Assembly: GCF_001905005.1 (NCBI RefSeq)
Contig: NZ_LWKZ01000026.1
Location: 571,852-635,851, forward strand
DNA from: Streptomyces sp. CB02923
GTDB taxonomy: Bacteria; Actinomycetota; Actinomycetes; Streptomycetales; Streptomycetaceae
DNA: 64,000 nucleotides
Reading direction: 5' to 3'
Shown: one piece after another, positions 1-9,316 of the stretch
Layout: each line of letters begins with the position of its first letter
How positions within the stretch are numbered: the first letter of the stretch is position 1
Translations under genes and position numbers: made by a program
The notes under the pieces: generated by a model
The model's database searches: none
What the model was told of the DNA's origin: nothing
What the model saw: the letters and a program-made list of their open reading frames with translations, nothing else

Positions 1-1068
1 GTGTCGCTGAGCGCGGCGAGCGGTGTGAAGACCGTGCAGGCAGGGGACACATTGCAGGTCAGCGCGTCCGGCGGCCGTCTGACCAAGGTCGTCGTGACGG
101 ACCCGAAGGGGCGCCGGCTGCCGGGCGGGCTGGGCGACGGCGGCCGGGTGTGGACCTCGCACGAGAAGACCGCGCCGGACACCAAGTACTCGGTCGTGGC
201 CGAGACCAAGAATGCGCAGGGCAGCACGGACACGGTCAAGGAGTCGCTGACCACCGCCCAGGCCGACAAGCTGAACAAGCTCGCGCTGAGCCCCGGCTCG
301 CAGGGCGCCACCGTCGGCGTGGCCCAGCCCGTGTCGGTCACCTTCGACTTCCCGGTGACCGACAAGGCCGCCGTGGAGAAGCATCTGAAGGTCACCACCG
401 ACAACCGCACGACCGGCTCGTGGGGCTGGGTGAAGGACTTCTCCGGCAAGGACCGGGTGGACTGGCGCCCGAAGGAGTACTGGAAGCCGGGCACCAGGGT
501 CGGGCTGCGCGCCGACCTGAGCGGCGTGGACTCCGGCGGCGGCCGCTACTTCGCCAAGGACTACGACCTGAACTTCACCATCGGCGACCGCCACGTGATC
601 GAGGTCGACCTGGACAGCAGGCATCTGACGTTCACCGAGAACGGGAAGGAGGTGAAGGACATCCCCATTTCCGCCGGCCGGCCGGACGCGCGGCACTCCA
701 CGTGGACGGGCATCTTCCCGCTCATGGCGAAGGAAGGCACGATCACCGTGGACTCCGGGACCGTGGGCCCGGACGACGCGTACCACGAGACGGTCCGCGA
801 CTCCATGAAGCTCACCAGCTCCGGCACGTACGCGCACGCGGCGCCGTGGAACGCGGGCAAGGTGGGCCGTGTCAACGACAGCTCCGGCTGCATCGGGCTG
901 ACCGACGCCGACGCCGACTGGCTTTACTCCAAGGTCCGCGTCGGTGACCCGTTCGAGGTCATTGGTTCCTCCGTACGGGGGAAGGCGGCCGAGAACAACG
1001 GACTCGGGGACTGGATGGTCGACTGGCCCCAGTGGCAGAAGAAGAGTGCCCTCCCATCGAGCAGCTGA
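1..1068 (+). CDS. L,D-transpeptidase, YkuD family, N-terminus outside window
   Basis: The reading frame is open from base 1, so the protein is probably 5' truncated; the GTG at base 1 may be an internal valine and any lipoprotein signal is not visible. The visible part has Ig-like segments (about residues 1-195) followed by a YkuD catalytic domain (about 198-325). The active-site signature is present: His279 in YAHAAPWN and Cys297 in SSGCIGL. Family knowledge: these enzymes form 3-3 cross-links in peptidoglycan outside the membrane, and actinobacteria use several. It stops 26 bases before lysX on the same strand, and both act on the cell envelope. Confidence 0.93.
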   Translation: MSLSAASGVKTVQAGDTLQVSASGGRLTKVVVTDPKGRRLPGGLGDGGRVWTSHEKTAPDTKYSVVAETKNAQGSTDTVKESLTTAQADKLNKLALSPGSQGATVGVAQPVSVTFDFPVTDKAAVEKHLKVTTDNRTTGSWGWVKDFSGKDRVDWRPKEYWKPGTRVGLRADLSGVDSGGGRYFAKDYDLNFTIGDRHVIEVDLDSRHLTFTENGKEVKDIPISAGRPDARHSTWTGIFPLMAKEGTITVDSGTVGPDDAYHETVRDSMKLTSSGTYAHAAPWNAGKVGRVNDSSGCIGLTDADADWLYSKVRVGDPFEVIGSSVRGKAAENNGLGDWMVDWPQWQKKSALPSSS

Positions 1069-1094
1069 CCCCTTACAGAGCCTAGTGTGACGGA

Positions 1095-4000
1095 ATGAGC
1101 ACCGTGCAGGACCAGGACCAAATAACGGCGTGGGCGCGTTTTCGCCGCCGCGTGCCCAACGGCTTTGCCATCTCCCTCAGCCTTCTGGGGCTGTTCTGCG
1201 CCGTCACGGCGCTGATCGGGCCGCTGCGACGCGCCCTGAAACCGGTCATCTACTGGCTGGACACCCTGACCATCGCGGTCGAACCGAACTTCGCGTACGC
1301 GGCCTTCCTCTTCCTGCTGGCCGCGGCCATGACCGCACGCAAACGGGTCGCGCTCTGGGTCGCCGTCGTCTACATGGTGCTGGTGACGCTGACCGACGCG
1401 ATCCTCGTGGCGGACGGCTACCAGGAGTACATCTTCTCCCTGGTGCTGTGCGGGGCCGCGCTGGTCCTGCTGCTGGTCTCGCACCGCGAGTTCTACGCGA
1501 TCACCCGCCGCGGCGCGTTCTGGCGCGCCGCCGGTGTGCTGGCCGCCGGTCTGGTGGCGGCGGTCCTCGTCGGCTGGGGCCTGGTGTCCCTCTTCCCGGG
1601 CAGCCTGGAGCACGGCGGCGGCAACCGCCTGCTGTGGGTCGCCGACCGGGTCTGCGGCGGTCTGGTCAGCGGCCGCCAGTTCGACGGCCATCCGCCGCAC
1701 TGGCTGATCAGCCTGCTCGGCCTGTTCGGCGCGGTGGCGCTGCTGAACGCGGCCCTGACGCTCTTCAGGTCGCAGCGCATGGAGGCCGCGCTGCACGGCG
1801 ACGAGGAGACCCGTATCCGGGCGCTGCTGGCCCGCTACGGCGGCCGGGACTCGCTCGGCTACTTCGCCACCCGCCGCGACAAGGCCGTGGTCTTCTCCCC
1901 CACCGGCAAGGCCGCCGTCACCTACCGCGTGGAGGCCGGCGTCTGCCTGGCCAGCGGTGACCCGGTCGGCGACCGCGAGGCGTGGGGCCCGGCCATCGAG
2001 GAGTGGCTGAAGGTCGCCGGGCGCTACGGCTGGCAGCCCGCCGTCATGGGCGCCAGCGAGGACGGCGCCAAGGCGTTCGCGCGCAGCGGCCTGAGCGCGC
2101 TCCAGCTCGGCGACGAGGCGATCCTGTACGTCAAGGACTTCGACCTGGACGGCCGCGAGATGCGGGTGACCCGCCAGGCCGTCAACCGGGTGGAGCGCAC
2201 CGGCGCCACCTTCCGGGTCCGCCGGCACTCGGAGCTGTCGGACGAGGAGATGCAGGAGGTCATCCACCGGGCCGACGCCTGGCGCGACACCGAGACCGAG
2301 CGCGGCTTCTCGATGGCGCTGGACCGGCTCGGCGACCCCGAGGACGGGGACTGCCTGCTGGCCGAGGCGTTCGACGGCAACGGCAACATGATCGCCCTGC
2401 TGTCGTTCGTGCCGTGGGGCAAGGACGGCATCTCGCTGGACGTGATGCGCCGCGACCGCAGCGCGCCGAACGGCGTGATGGAGTACATGGTCGCCCAGCT
2501 GTGCGCGCACGCCGGGCAGATCGGTGTGCGCCGCATCTCGCTGAACTTCGCGGTCTTCCGCTCCGCCTTCGAGGAGGGCGCCCGCATCGGCGCGGGCCCG
2601 GTGCTGAAGGTGTGGCGCAAGCTGCTGCTGTTCTTCTCCAAGTGGTGGCAGCTGGAGGCGCTGTACCGCTCCAACGCGAAGTACGCCCCCGAGTGGTACC
2701 CGCGTTTCCTGTGCTACGCCGACACCGGCGCCCTGGCCCGTATCGGCATGGCCTCCGGCATCGCCGAGGGCTTCGTGGCCGTACCGAGCCTGGGCAAGCT
2801 GTGGGGCAAGGGCCGCAAGAAGCGGGTACTCGCCCCCGCCAGCACCGCCGACCTGCCCTCGCTGGACGAGCTGGGTCTCGTGGAGAAGCCCGCGAGCGAG
2901 GAGGAGCTGCGCGAGCGGGAGCTGGCGGCGCTGCCGGAGCAGGTCCGCATCCGGCACCGCAAGCTGGAGCGGCTGCGCGCGGAGGGCACCGACCCGTACC
3001 CGGTCGGTGTGCAGCGCACCCACACGCTCGGCAACGTCCGCGACGAGCACCCGGACCTGGAGTCCGGTACGCGCACCGGCAAGGTCGTACGGATCGCCGG
3101 CCGGGTGCTGCTCACCCGCGACCACGGCGGTGTGCTCTTCGCGGTGCTGCGCGACTGGTCGGGTGACCTCCAGGTCGCGCTGACCCGCGAGGGCACGGGC
3201 GCCGAGGAGCTGGCGCGCTTCGCCGGCGACATCGACCTGGGCGACCACATCGAGGCGGAGGGCGAGGTCGGCGCGAGTGACCGCGGCGAGCTGACGGTCT
3301 TCGTCACGCACTGGCGGCTGACGGCCAAGTGTCTGCGTCCGCTGCCCGACAAGCGGCGCGGTCTGACCGACCCGGAGGCCAAGGTCCGCCAGCGCTACGT
3401 GGACCTGGTCGTCTCGCCGGACTCGCGGGACAACCTGCGGGCCCGCAGCACCGCGGTGCAGGCGCTGCGCCAGGGTCTGATCGAGCGCGGCTACCTGGAG
3501 GTCGAGACGCCGATGCTCCAGCAGATCCACGGCGGGGCCAACGCGCGCCCGTTCCAGACCCACATCAACGCCTACGACCTCGACCTGTATCTGCGTATCG
3601 CACCCGAGCTGTACCTCAAGCGGCTGTGCGTGGGCGGTATGGAGAAGGTCTTCGAGATGGGACGCACGTTCCGCAACGAGGGCATCTCCTACAAGCACAA
3701 TCCCGAGTTCACGATGCTGGAGGCGTACCAGGCGTTCGCCGACTACGACGTGATGCTCGACCTGACCCGGGAGCTGATCCAGGGCGCGGCCGTCTCGGCG
3801 TTCGGCAGCGCCACCGCGCGCAAGGCGGACGCCGACGGCAAGCTCGTCGAGCACGACATCTCGGGCATCTGGCCGGTCAAGACGGTGTACGGCGCGATCT
3901 CCGAGGCCCTGGGCGAAGAGGTCGACGCGGACACGGACCCGGACGTGCTGCGCCGCCTGTGCAACGCCGCGCAGGTGCCGGTGAAGCCGGAGATGGGCCG

Positions 4001-4409
4001 CGGGGACGTCGTCCTGGAGATGTACGAGCGGCTGGTCGAGGAGAAGACCACGCTGCCCACCTTCTACAAGGATTTCCCCACCGACGTCTCGCCGCTGACC
4101 CGTCAGCACCGCAAGGACCCGCGGCTCGCCGAGCGCTGGGACCTGGTGGCGTTCGGTACGGAGCTGGGCACCGCCTACTCGGAGCTGACCGACCCGGTCG
4201 AGCAGCGGCGGCGGCTGACCGCCCAGTCGCTGCTGGCGGCGGGCGGCGACCCGGAGGCCATGGAGCTGGACGAGGACTTCCTGCAGGCCCTCGAATACGC
4301 GATGCCGCCGACCGGTGGTCTGGGGATCGGCGTGGACCGGCTCGTCATGTTCCTCACGGGTCTGTCGATCCGCGAGACGCTGCCGTTCCCGCTGGTGCGA
4401 CGCCGGTAG
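1095..4409 (+). CDS. lysX: Bifunctional lysylphosphatidylglycerol synthetase / lysyl-tRNA synthetase LysX
   Basis: A 1104-residue two-part protein. Residues 1-230 contain several hydrophobic membrane segments. They are followed by a DUF2156/MprF-like acyl-tRNA transferase domain to about residue 560. The C-terminal half is a class II lysyl-tRNA synthetase with an OB-fold anticodon domain (about 650-760), motif 2 around FEMGRTFRNEG, and motif 3 near the end in GLGIGVDRLVMFLTG. Family knowledge: LysX charges tRNA with lysine and transfers lysine to phosphatidylglycerol, lowering membrane charge and giving cationic-peptide resistance. The full length matches actinobacterial LysX. It is probably not the only lysyl-tRNA synthetase of the cell. 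A strong terminator follows. Confidence 0.96.
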   Translation: MSTVQDQDQITAWARFRRRVPNGFAISLSLLGLFCAVTALIGPLRRALKPVIYWLDTLTIAVEPNFAYAAFLFLLAAAMTARKRVALWVAVVYMVLVTLTDAILVADGYQEYIFSLVLCGAALVLLLVSHREFYAITRRGAFWRAAGVLAAGLVAAVLVGWGLVSLFPGSLEHGGGNRLLWVADRVCGGLVSGRQFDGHPPHWLISLLGLFGAVALLNAALTLFRSQRMEAALHGDEETRIRALLARYGGRDSLGYFATRRDKAVVFSPTGKAAVTYRVEAGVCLASGDPVGDREAWGPAIEEWLKVAGRYGWQPAVMGASEDGAKAFARSGLSALQLGDEAILYVKDFDLDGREMRVTRQAVNRVERTGATFRVRRHSELSDEEMQEVIHRADAWRDTETERGFSMALDRLGDPEDGDCLLAEAFDGNGNMIALLSFVPWGKDGISLDVMRRDRSAPNGVMEYMVAQLCAHAGQIGVRRISLNFAVFRSAFEEGARIGAGPVLKVWRKLLLFFSKWWQLEALYRSNAKYAPEWYPRFLCYADTGALARIGMASGIAEGFVAVPSLGKLWGKGRKKRVLAPASTADLPSLDELGLVEKPASEEELRERELAALPEQVRIRHRKLERLRAEGTDPYPVGVQRTHTLGNVRDEHPDLESGTRTGKVVRIAGRVLLTRDHGGVLFAVLRDWSGDLQVALTREGTGAEELARFAGDIDLGDHIEAEGEVGASDRGELTVFVTHWRLTAKCLRPLPDKRRGLTDPEAKVRQRYVDLVVSPDSRDNLRARSTAVQALRQGLIERGYLEVETPMLQQIHGGANARPFQTHINAYDLDLYLRIAPELYLKRLCVGGMEKVFEMGRTFRNEGISYKHNPEFTMLEAYQAFADYDVMLDLTRELIQGAAVSAFGSATARKADADGKLVEHDISGIWPVKTVYGAISEALGEEVDADTDPDVLRRLCNAAQVPVKPEMGRGDVVLEMYERLVEEKTTLPTFYKDFPTDVSPLTRQHRKDPRLAERWDLVAFGTELGTAYSELTDPVEQRRRLTAQSLLAAGGDPEAMELDEDFLQALEYAMPPTGGLGIGVDRLVMFLTGLSIRETLPFPLVRRR

Positions 4410-4429
4410 GCCGCACGCGCCGACACAGC

Positions 4430-4467
4430 CGGAAGGGCCGTCCCCTGGTGGGGGCGGCCCTTCCGGC
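4430..4467. terminator. Bidirectional hairpin terminator between lysX and the catabolic operon
   Basis: Two 17-base arms (4430-4446 and 4451-4467) pair with a single mismatch around a TGGT loop. The hairpin sits 20 bases after the lysX stop and 9 bases before the end of the convergent dehydrogenase gene, so it can serve both strands. There is no T-tract, as is common in Streptomyces. Confidence 0.85.
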
Positions 4468-4476
4468 GTATCCGGG

Positions 4477-5526
4477 TCAGCCGCCCAGCACCTCCGGGTT
4501 GGCGCAGTGCGCGAGCGGCTCGCCGCGCAGGAAGCGGGCGGCCTCGGCGGCGACGATACGGGCCGCCTTGTGCGCGACCTGGCGGCTGCCGCCCGCGATG
4601 TGCGGGGTCAGCACGACGCCGGGCGCGGACAGCAGGCGCGAGCCGGCCGGGACCGGCTCCGCGGGGAAGACGTCGAAACCGGCGCCGCGCAGCTGCCCGG
4701 ACTCCAGCGCGTCGCAGACCGCGTCGTAGTCCACGAGCGCGCCGCGCGCGCAGTTGACCAGCACGGACCCGCGCGGCATGGCGGCGAGCTGCGCGCGGCC
4801 GATCATGCCGCGGGTCTCCTCGGTGAGGCGGGCGTGCAGGGAGACGATGCGCGAACGGTTCAGCAGTTCGTCCAGCCCGACCTGTTCGGCGACACCGGCG
4901 AGCGCCGCGGGGGCGGCGTACGGGTCGTGGACGAGGACGTGCGCGCCCATGGCGGCCAGCACCTTGGCGACCCGGCTGCCGATCGCCCCGTAACCGACCA
5001 GGCCGACCGTGGTGCCCTCGATCTCGATGCCGCACTTGTCGTAGTCGTAGTAGTCGCCGCGCCATACGCCCCGGCGCAGGTCGGTGTGGGTGTCGCCGAC
5101 GCCGCGGGCGGCTGCCAGGAGCAGGGTCAGGGTGTGCTCGGCGGTGGCGGTGGCGTTGCGGCCGGGGGCGTAGCAGACGGCGACGCCGTGCCGGGTGGCG
5201 GCTGCCAGGTTGGCGTTGACCGGGCCGCCGCGGCCGACGCAGAACAGTTCCAGGTCGGGGCAGTGGGCGAGGATGCGCTCGGTGAGGGCGGCGTGTTCGG
5301 TGACGCAGATCCGGACGCCCTGGAGCGCCTCGATGAGCTGGTCCTCCGTACCGGACGCCTCGTCGACCTCGGCGACCTTGCCGAGCGGGGTGTGCGGCCA
5401 GGGCAGTTGCAGTTCCCTGATCTGCGCGGCGGGCACCGCGCCGCCGGTCGCCTCGCGGACCGCGTCGGTGAGCAGGCCGGGGAGGATGAAGTGGTTGCCG
5501 GCGGCGAGGACGGTGGGGCTGCTCAT
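4477..5526 (-). CDS. D-isomer-specific 2-hydroxyacid dehydrogenase
   Basis: A 349-residue NAD-dependent dehydrogenase of the PGDH/formate-dehydrogenase superfamily. The Rossmann motif GLVGYGAIGSRVAKVL lies near residue 180. The catalytic Arg is in NCARGALVD, and the His in TPHIAGGS. It is the last gene of a minus-strand set with a histidine phosphatase, two FGGY kinases and an MFS carrier; the gap to the phosphatase is 48 bases. Context suggests oxidation or reduction of a sugar-derived hydroxy acid, or of the product of the kinases. The substrate cannot be read from the sequence, and a role in serine synthesis is unlikely given this neighbourhood. Confidence 0.88.
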   Translation of the reverse strand: MSSPTVLAAGNHFILPGLLTDAVREATGGAVPAAQIRELQLPWPHTPLGKVAEVDEASGTEDQLIEALQGVRICVTEHAALTERILAHCPDLELFCVGRGGPVNANLAAATRHGVAVCYAPGRNATATAEHTLTLLLAAARGVGDTHTDLRRGVWRGDYYDYDKCGIEIEGTTVGLVGYGAIGSRVAKVLAAMGAHVLVHDPYAAPAALAGVAEQVGLDELLNRSRIVSLHARLTEETRGMIGRAQLAAMPRGSVLVNCARGALVDYDAVCDALESGQLRGAGFDVFPAEPVPAGSRLLSAPGVVLTPHIAGGSRQVAHKAARIVAAEAARFLRGEPLAHCANPEVLGG

Positions 5527-5574
5527 GGGGGTCGTTCTCCCTGGATCAGGCGTTGGCGTGCGTACGGGGACGGG

Positions 5575-6210
5575 TCAGTGCAGCGGTGCGGCGGTGACCG
5601 GCGTGGGCGTGGCGGGGGCGTTGAGGCGCAGCAGCGCGGCCTGGCCGTCGCGGACGCGCAGTTCGGTCAGTGCGCCGTTGAGGAGCTGCGGGAAGACGCG
5701 CCGGTAGTCGGCGAGCGGGATGCCCAGCAGGTGGCAGAGCAGGACCCGGACGAGGGTGGAGTGGGCGACGATCAGGACGCGGCCGTCCGGGTGGGCGCGC
5801 CCGATGTCGGCGAGGCAGTCGGCGGCGCGCAGGGCGGCGGCGCGGGGGTCCTCGCCGCCGGGCAGGTGGTGGCCCACCGGGTCGGCGAGGAACGCCTCCA
5901 GCTCCGCGGGGAAGCGACGGCGCATCTCGGCCTTGGTCAGGCCCTCGCCGCGGCCGAAGTCCACCTCGTAGAGGCGTTCGTCGACGTGCGGGGTCAGACC
6001 GCAGGCCGCGGCGGCGGGCGTGGCGGTACGGCGGGCGCGGGACAGCGGGGAGCACCAGACGGCGTCCAGGCGGGCGGTGGCGGCCCAGTCCGCGAGGGCC
6101 GCCGCCTGCTCCTCACCGCGTCCGGTCAGTGCCACGTCGGTGAGTCCGGCGTAGCGGTTCTCGGCGTGCCATTCGGTCTCGCCGTGGCGTACGAGGATGA
6201 AGTCGGTCAC
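5575..6210 (-). CDS. Histidine phosphatase family protein (phosphoglycerate-mutase-like)
   Basis: A 211-residue protein starting with GTG at 6210. The start is fixed by the RHGETEW signature at residues 8-14 and by a GTGA overlap with the stop of the upstream kinase. The catalytic phospho-His is H9. The acid YEVDFGRGEG and the second His in IVAHSTLVRV are also present. Family knowledge: members dephosphorylate sugar phosphates, phosphoglycerate, nucleotides or cobalamin intermediates. Lying between kinases and a dehydrogenase, it most likely acts on a sugar-phosphate intermediate of the same pathway. That is inferred from context. Confidence 0.87.
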   Translation of the reverse strand: MTDFILVRHGETEWHAENRYAGLTDVALTGRGEEQAAALADWAATARLDAVWCSPLSRARRTATPAAAACGLTPHVDERLYEVDFGRGEGLTKAEMRRRFPAELEAFLADPVGHHLPGGEDPRAAALRAADCLADIGRAHPDGRVLIVAHSTLVRVLLCHLLGIPLADYRRVFPQLLNGALTELRVRDGQAALLRLNAPATPTPVTAAPLH

Positions 6211-7712
6211 GGTGCGGCCCTCCTGCGGGCGTGATCGGCCACGGTCTGGTCGAGCCAGCCACGGCGGGTCAGTTCGTCGAGGAAGCGGAGGTAGGCGGGG
6301 AGCAGGCGGGCAGTACGGGCCGGGTCGGGGGTGACCGGCGCGCCGGTGCGGACCATGGCGGCCGCGGCTTCCTGGAGGGTGACGCCGCCGGAGGTGGCGG
6401 CGAGCACGGCCATGCCGAGGGCGCCTTCGGCCTGTTCGGGCAGGTGGACGGGGCGGCCGAGCAGGTCGGCGCGGAGCTGTGACCAGTAGGTGTTGCGGGC
6501 GCCGCCGCCGGTGAAGGTGAGCGGTCCGTCGACGGGGGCGCCGAGGTGGTCGAGGTAGTCGAAGCAGAGCCGTTCGACGCAGGCGACGCCGAGCAGGCAG
6601 GCGTGGAACTCCTGGGCGCGGGTGGGCACGTCGCCGAGGGTGAAGGGTTCGGCGCCGGGCGCGCGGAAGGGGAAGCGTTCGCCGCCCGCCGATACGAGGG
6701 GGTAGGTGACCGCGTCCCAGTCCCGGCCGTCGCGTCGGGCCTCGGCGGTGAGCGCGTCGAGGTCGTCGCCGTGCTCCGGGGCGAAGTGCTGTGCGAGGAC
6801 GCCCGCGCCGGAGCTGGAGGCGCCGCCGGGCAGCCAGTCGCCGTCCGGTCCGCGGTGGCAGTAGACGACGCCGTGCGGGTCGCGGATCAGGTGCGGGCTG
6901 GTGCCCTTGAGGACGAGGGTGGTGCCGAGCACCGCGTTCCAGGCGCCGGGGGCGAGCGCGCCCGCGCCGATCTGGGCGGCGCAGCCGTCGGTCATCCCGG
7001 CGACGACGGTGACGCCTTCGGGGATGCCGGTGGCACCGGACGCCGCCGCGCACACCGTACCGAGGACGGTTCCGGGCCGTACGACCTGCGGCAGGACGCG
7101 TTCGGGCACGCCGAGCCGGGCCAGTTCGGCGGACGGCCAGCGTTCGTCGGCGAGGTGGTAGCCGGTCTTGAGGGCGTGGCTGGCGTCGGCCGGGACCTGG
7201 TGGCCGGTCAGCCGCCAGGTGATGAGGTCGGGCTGGTGCAGCAGCCGGGCCCGCGCGCCCAGGCCGGGGTTCCGCCGCAGCAGCCAGAGCAGTTTGGGCA
7301 GGGCCCAGGAGGGCTGCATGGTGCGGTAGCCGAGGTCCTGCCACACCGCTCCCCCGGCCTCGTTGACGGCCTCGGCCTGTTCGGCGGCGCGTCCGTCGTC
7401 GTACATCAGGCCGGGGGTGAGCGGGGTGCCGTCGGCGTCGGCGAGGAGGACCGTGCCGGAGGTGGCGTCGAGGGCCAGGCCGCGTACCCGGGCCGGGTCG
7501 GTCCCGGCGAGGGCCTCGCGGCAGGCGGCGGACAGCGCGGTCCACCACTGTTCGGGCCGCTGCTCGTGGCGCCTGCCCTCGCGGTGGCTCGTCAGCGGCC
7601 GGGAGGCGGCGGCGAGCAGCTGCCCGGTCCCGTCGACGGCGACGCAGCGGGCGCTCTGCGTACCGAGGTCGAGACCGAGCCAGACGGCGTCGGCGGTCAG
7701 GGCGTCAGACAC
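6207..7712 (-). CDS. FGGY-family carbohydrate kinase (xylulokinase-like), first copy
   Basis: A 501-residue ASKHA-fold sugar kinase. The N-terminal phosphate motif GLDLGTQSARCVAVD is at about residues 13-27, the substrate-loop Asp region at YDDGRAAEQ, and the C-terminal ATP motif at GGGARNTYWSQL. It overlaps the phosphatase by 4 bases and the second kinase by 8, so the three are probably translationally coupled. Family members phosphorylate pentuloses, glycerol, erythrulose or autoinducer-2. The polyol-permease-like MFS in the same operon points to a ketopentose or tetrulose. It is only distantly similar to the neighbouring kinase, so it does not look like a recent duplicate. Confidence 0.9.
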   Translation of the reverse strand: MSDALTADAVWLGLDLGTQSARCVAVDGTGQLLAAASRPLTSHREGRRHEQRPEQWWTALSAACREALAGTDPARVRGLALDATSGTVLLADADGTPLTPGLMYDDGRAAEQAEAVNEAGGAVWQDLGYRTMQPSWALPKLLWLLRRNPGLGARARLLHQPDLITWRLTGHQVPADASHALKTGYHLADERWPSAELARLGVPERVLPQVVRPGTVLGTVCAAASGATGIPEGVTVVAGMTDGCAAQIGAGALAPGAWNAVLGTTLVLKGTSPHLIRDPHGVVYCHRGPDGDWLPGGASSSGAGVLAQHFAPEHGDDLDALTAEARRDGRDWDAVTYPLVSAGGERFPFRAPGAEPFTLGDVPTRAQEFHACLLGVACVERLCFDYLDHLGAPVDGPLTFTGGGARNTYWSQLRADLLGRPVHLPEQAEGALGMAVLAATSGGVTLQEAAAAMVRTGAPVTPDPARTARLLPAYLRFLDELTRRGWLDQTVADHARRRAAP

Positions 7713-9303
7713 GGTGGGGGGCTCCTTGGGCGGGGGGCTCGGGTGGTGCGGGTACCGGGTGCGGCAGGGCCGGCGGCCGGCCGGCGGCTCCGTCGGCGCT
7801 GTGCGCGCCCCGGTCGGCCCCGGGGCGCCAGCCCGCCTCGCGGGCGAGGGCGCGCCAGTGCAGGAAGTCCTCGTACAGTTCCGCGTACTGGGCGGTGCGC
7901 TCCGGGTCGGGCTCCCAGCTGGACCGCATCCGTACGTACTTGGTGGCGGCGCTGTGCATGCTGGACTCGGCTCCGGACAGGACCAGGCCGGTGAGGAAGG
8001 CGCCCTTGGCGCCGAGTTCGGTGTCGCCGGAGCGGGCGGTCGGCACGCCCGTCGCGTCCGCGATGAGCGCGCACCACGCGTCGCTGTTGGCGCCGCCGCA
8101 CAGGCGCAGTTCGGTGACGTGCGTGCGAGCGGCGGTCAGCGAGTCGCGCAGCACGAGCGAGAGGCCGTCGAAGACCGCGCGGGCCATGTCGGCGCGGGTG
8201 TGTTCCAGGGACAGGCCCCAGAACCCGCCGCGGGCGTGCCCGTCGAGGAACGGTGCCCGCTCGCCCGCCGGGGAGAGGTACGGCAGGAACATCAGGCCGC
8301 GTGCTCCCGGCTCGGACTCGAAGGCCAGCCGGGCCAGTTCCGGCGGGCCGGACAGGTGCAGCGTGCGTGCGGCCCAGCCGAGCACCTCGGCGCCGTTGAG
8401 GGTCGGGAAGGCGCGCAGGACGCGCTCCCGGCCGCGGTAGGCGATGGAGATGCCGGACGGTTCGCCGGTGGTGTCCACGCTCGTGCGGACGATCTCGGTG
8501 CACAGGGTGGTGCCGAGGATGCTGCACGCCTGGCCTGGGTTGACCACGCCGACGCCGCGCGCGGTGGCGGCGATGTCGTACGGGGCCATCACCACCGGAA
8601 GTCCGGCGGGCAGCCCGAGTTGCCCGGCCGCCTCGGACGTCATCTCGGCGATCCGCTCGTGCTCGCCCAGCACCTTCGGCAGCAGCCGCTCGGCTCCGGT
8701 CAGGCCGAAGAGGTCGAGCAGGTACGGGTCGTACGTGCCGGTGGCGTGGTCGAGGAAGGGTGCCGAGGCGTCCGACTCGTCGACGGCCGTGACGCTGGTC
8801 AGCCGCAGGAAGAGCCAGCCTGCGGCGGTGAGCGAGGCATGTGAGCGGGCGAGCCGGTCGGGGTCGTGCCGGGCCAGCCACGCGAAGATCGCGTTGGGCA
8901 TTCCGGCGCAGGTCAGCGAGCCGTTTCGGCGGAAGGCGGCCTCCAGGACGCCGTCCTGCTGCCACTGGCCGACCAGGTCGCCCGCCCGGCCGTCGGACCA
9001 CAGGATCGCGGGGCCGGTGGGCCGTCCCCGGTCGTCCACGAGCCAGGCGCCGTCGCCCTGGGCGGTGAAGGAGACCAGCCACACGGGGTCGGCCGGGCCG
9101 GGGCGGCCGGCGAGTTCGGACAGGGCGTTGCGGACGGTGCAGACGACGGCGTTCCAGACGGCGTCCATGTCCTGCTCGGCCCGGCCCGGACGGGGGCGCA
9201 GCACTTCGGTGGCGAGCCGGGAGACCGCGGTCTCGCGGCCTTGGTCGTCGAAGACGACGGACTTGATCATCGTGGTGCCGACGTCGATGGTCAGTACGGA
9301 CAT
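7705..9303 (-). CDS. FGGY-family carbohydrate kinase, second copy
   Basis: A 532-residue FGGY kinase beginning MSVLTIDVGTTMIKSVVFD, the classical phosphate-1 motif. LWSDGRAGDLV and the ATP-site motif CGGANSDAWC are also present. A Pro/Ala-rich tail of about 40 residues follows the domain. It starts 13 bases after the MFS gene stop and overlaps the next kinase by 8 bases. Two different FGGY kinases in one operon suggest that two related sugars, or two steps, are served. The substrate is not determinable by eye. Confidence 0.9.
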   Translation of the reverse strand: MSVLTIDVGTTMIKSVVFDDQGRETAVSRLATEVLRPRPGRAEQDMDAVWNAVVCTVRNALSELAGRPGPADPVWLVSFTAQGDGAWLVDDRGRPTGPAILWSDGRAGDLVGQWQQDGVLEAAFRRNGSLTCAGMPNAIFAWLARHDPDRLARSHASLTAAGWLFLRLTSVTAVDESDASAPFLDHATGTYDPYLLDLFGLTGAERLLPKVLGEHERIAEMTSEAAGQLGLPAGLPVVMAPYDIAATARGVGVVNPGQACSILGTTLCTEIVRTSVDTTGEPSGISIAYRGRERVLRAFPTLNGAEVLGWAARTLHLSGPPELARLAFESEPGARGLMFLPYLSPAGERAPFLDGHARGGFWGLSLEHTRADMARAVFDGLSLVLRDSLTAARTHVTELRLCGGANSDAWCALIADATGVPTARSGDTELGAKGAFLTGLVLSGAESSMHSAATKYVRMRSSWEPDPERTAQYAELYEDFLHWRALAREAGWRPGADRGAHSADGAAGRPPALPHPVPAPPEPPAQGAPHRV

Positions 9304-9316
9304 CAGGTGCGTCCTC

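Noticed and set aside
924..4109. A 1061-codon minus-strand open frame opposite lysX
   Set aside because: A typical high-GC antisense frame: Arg/Gln/Val-biased, motif-free and fully opposite a strongly supported gene.
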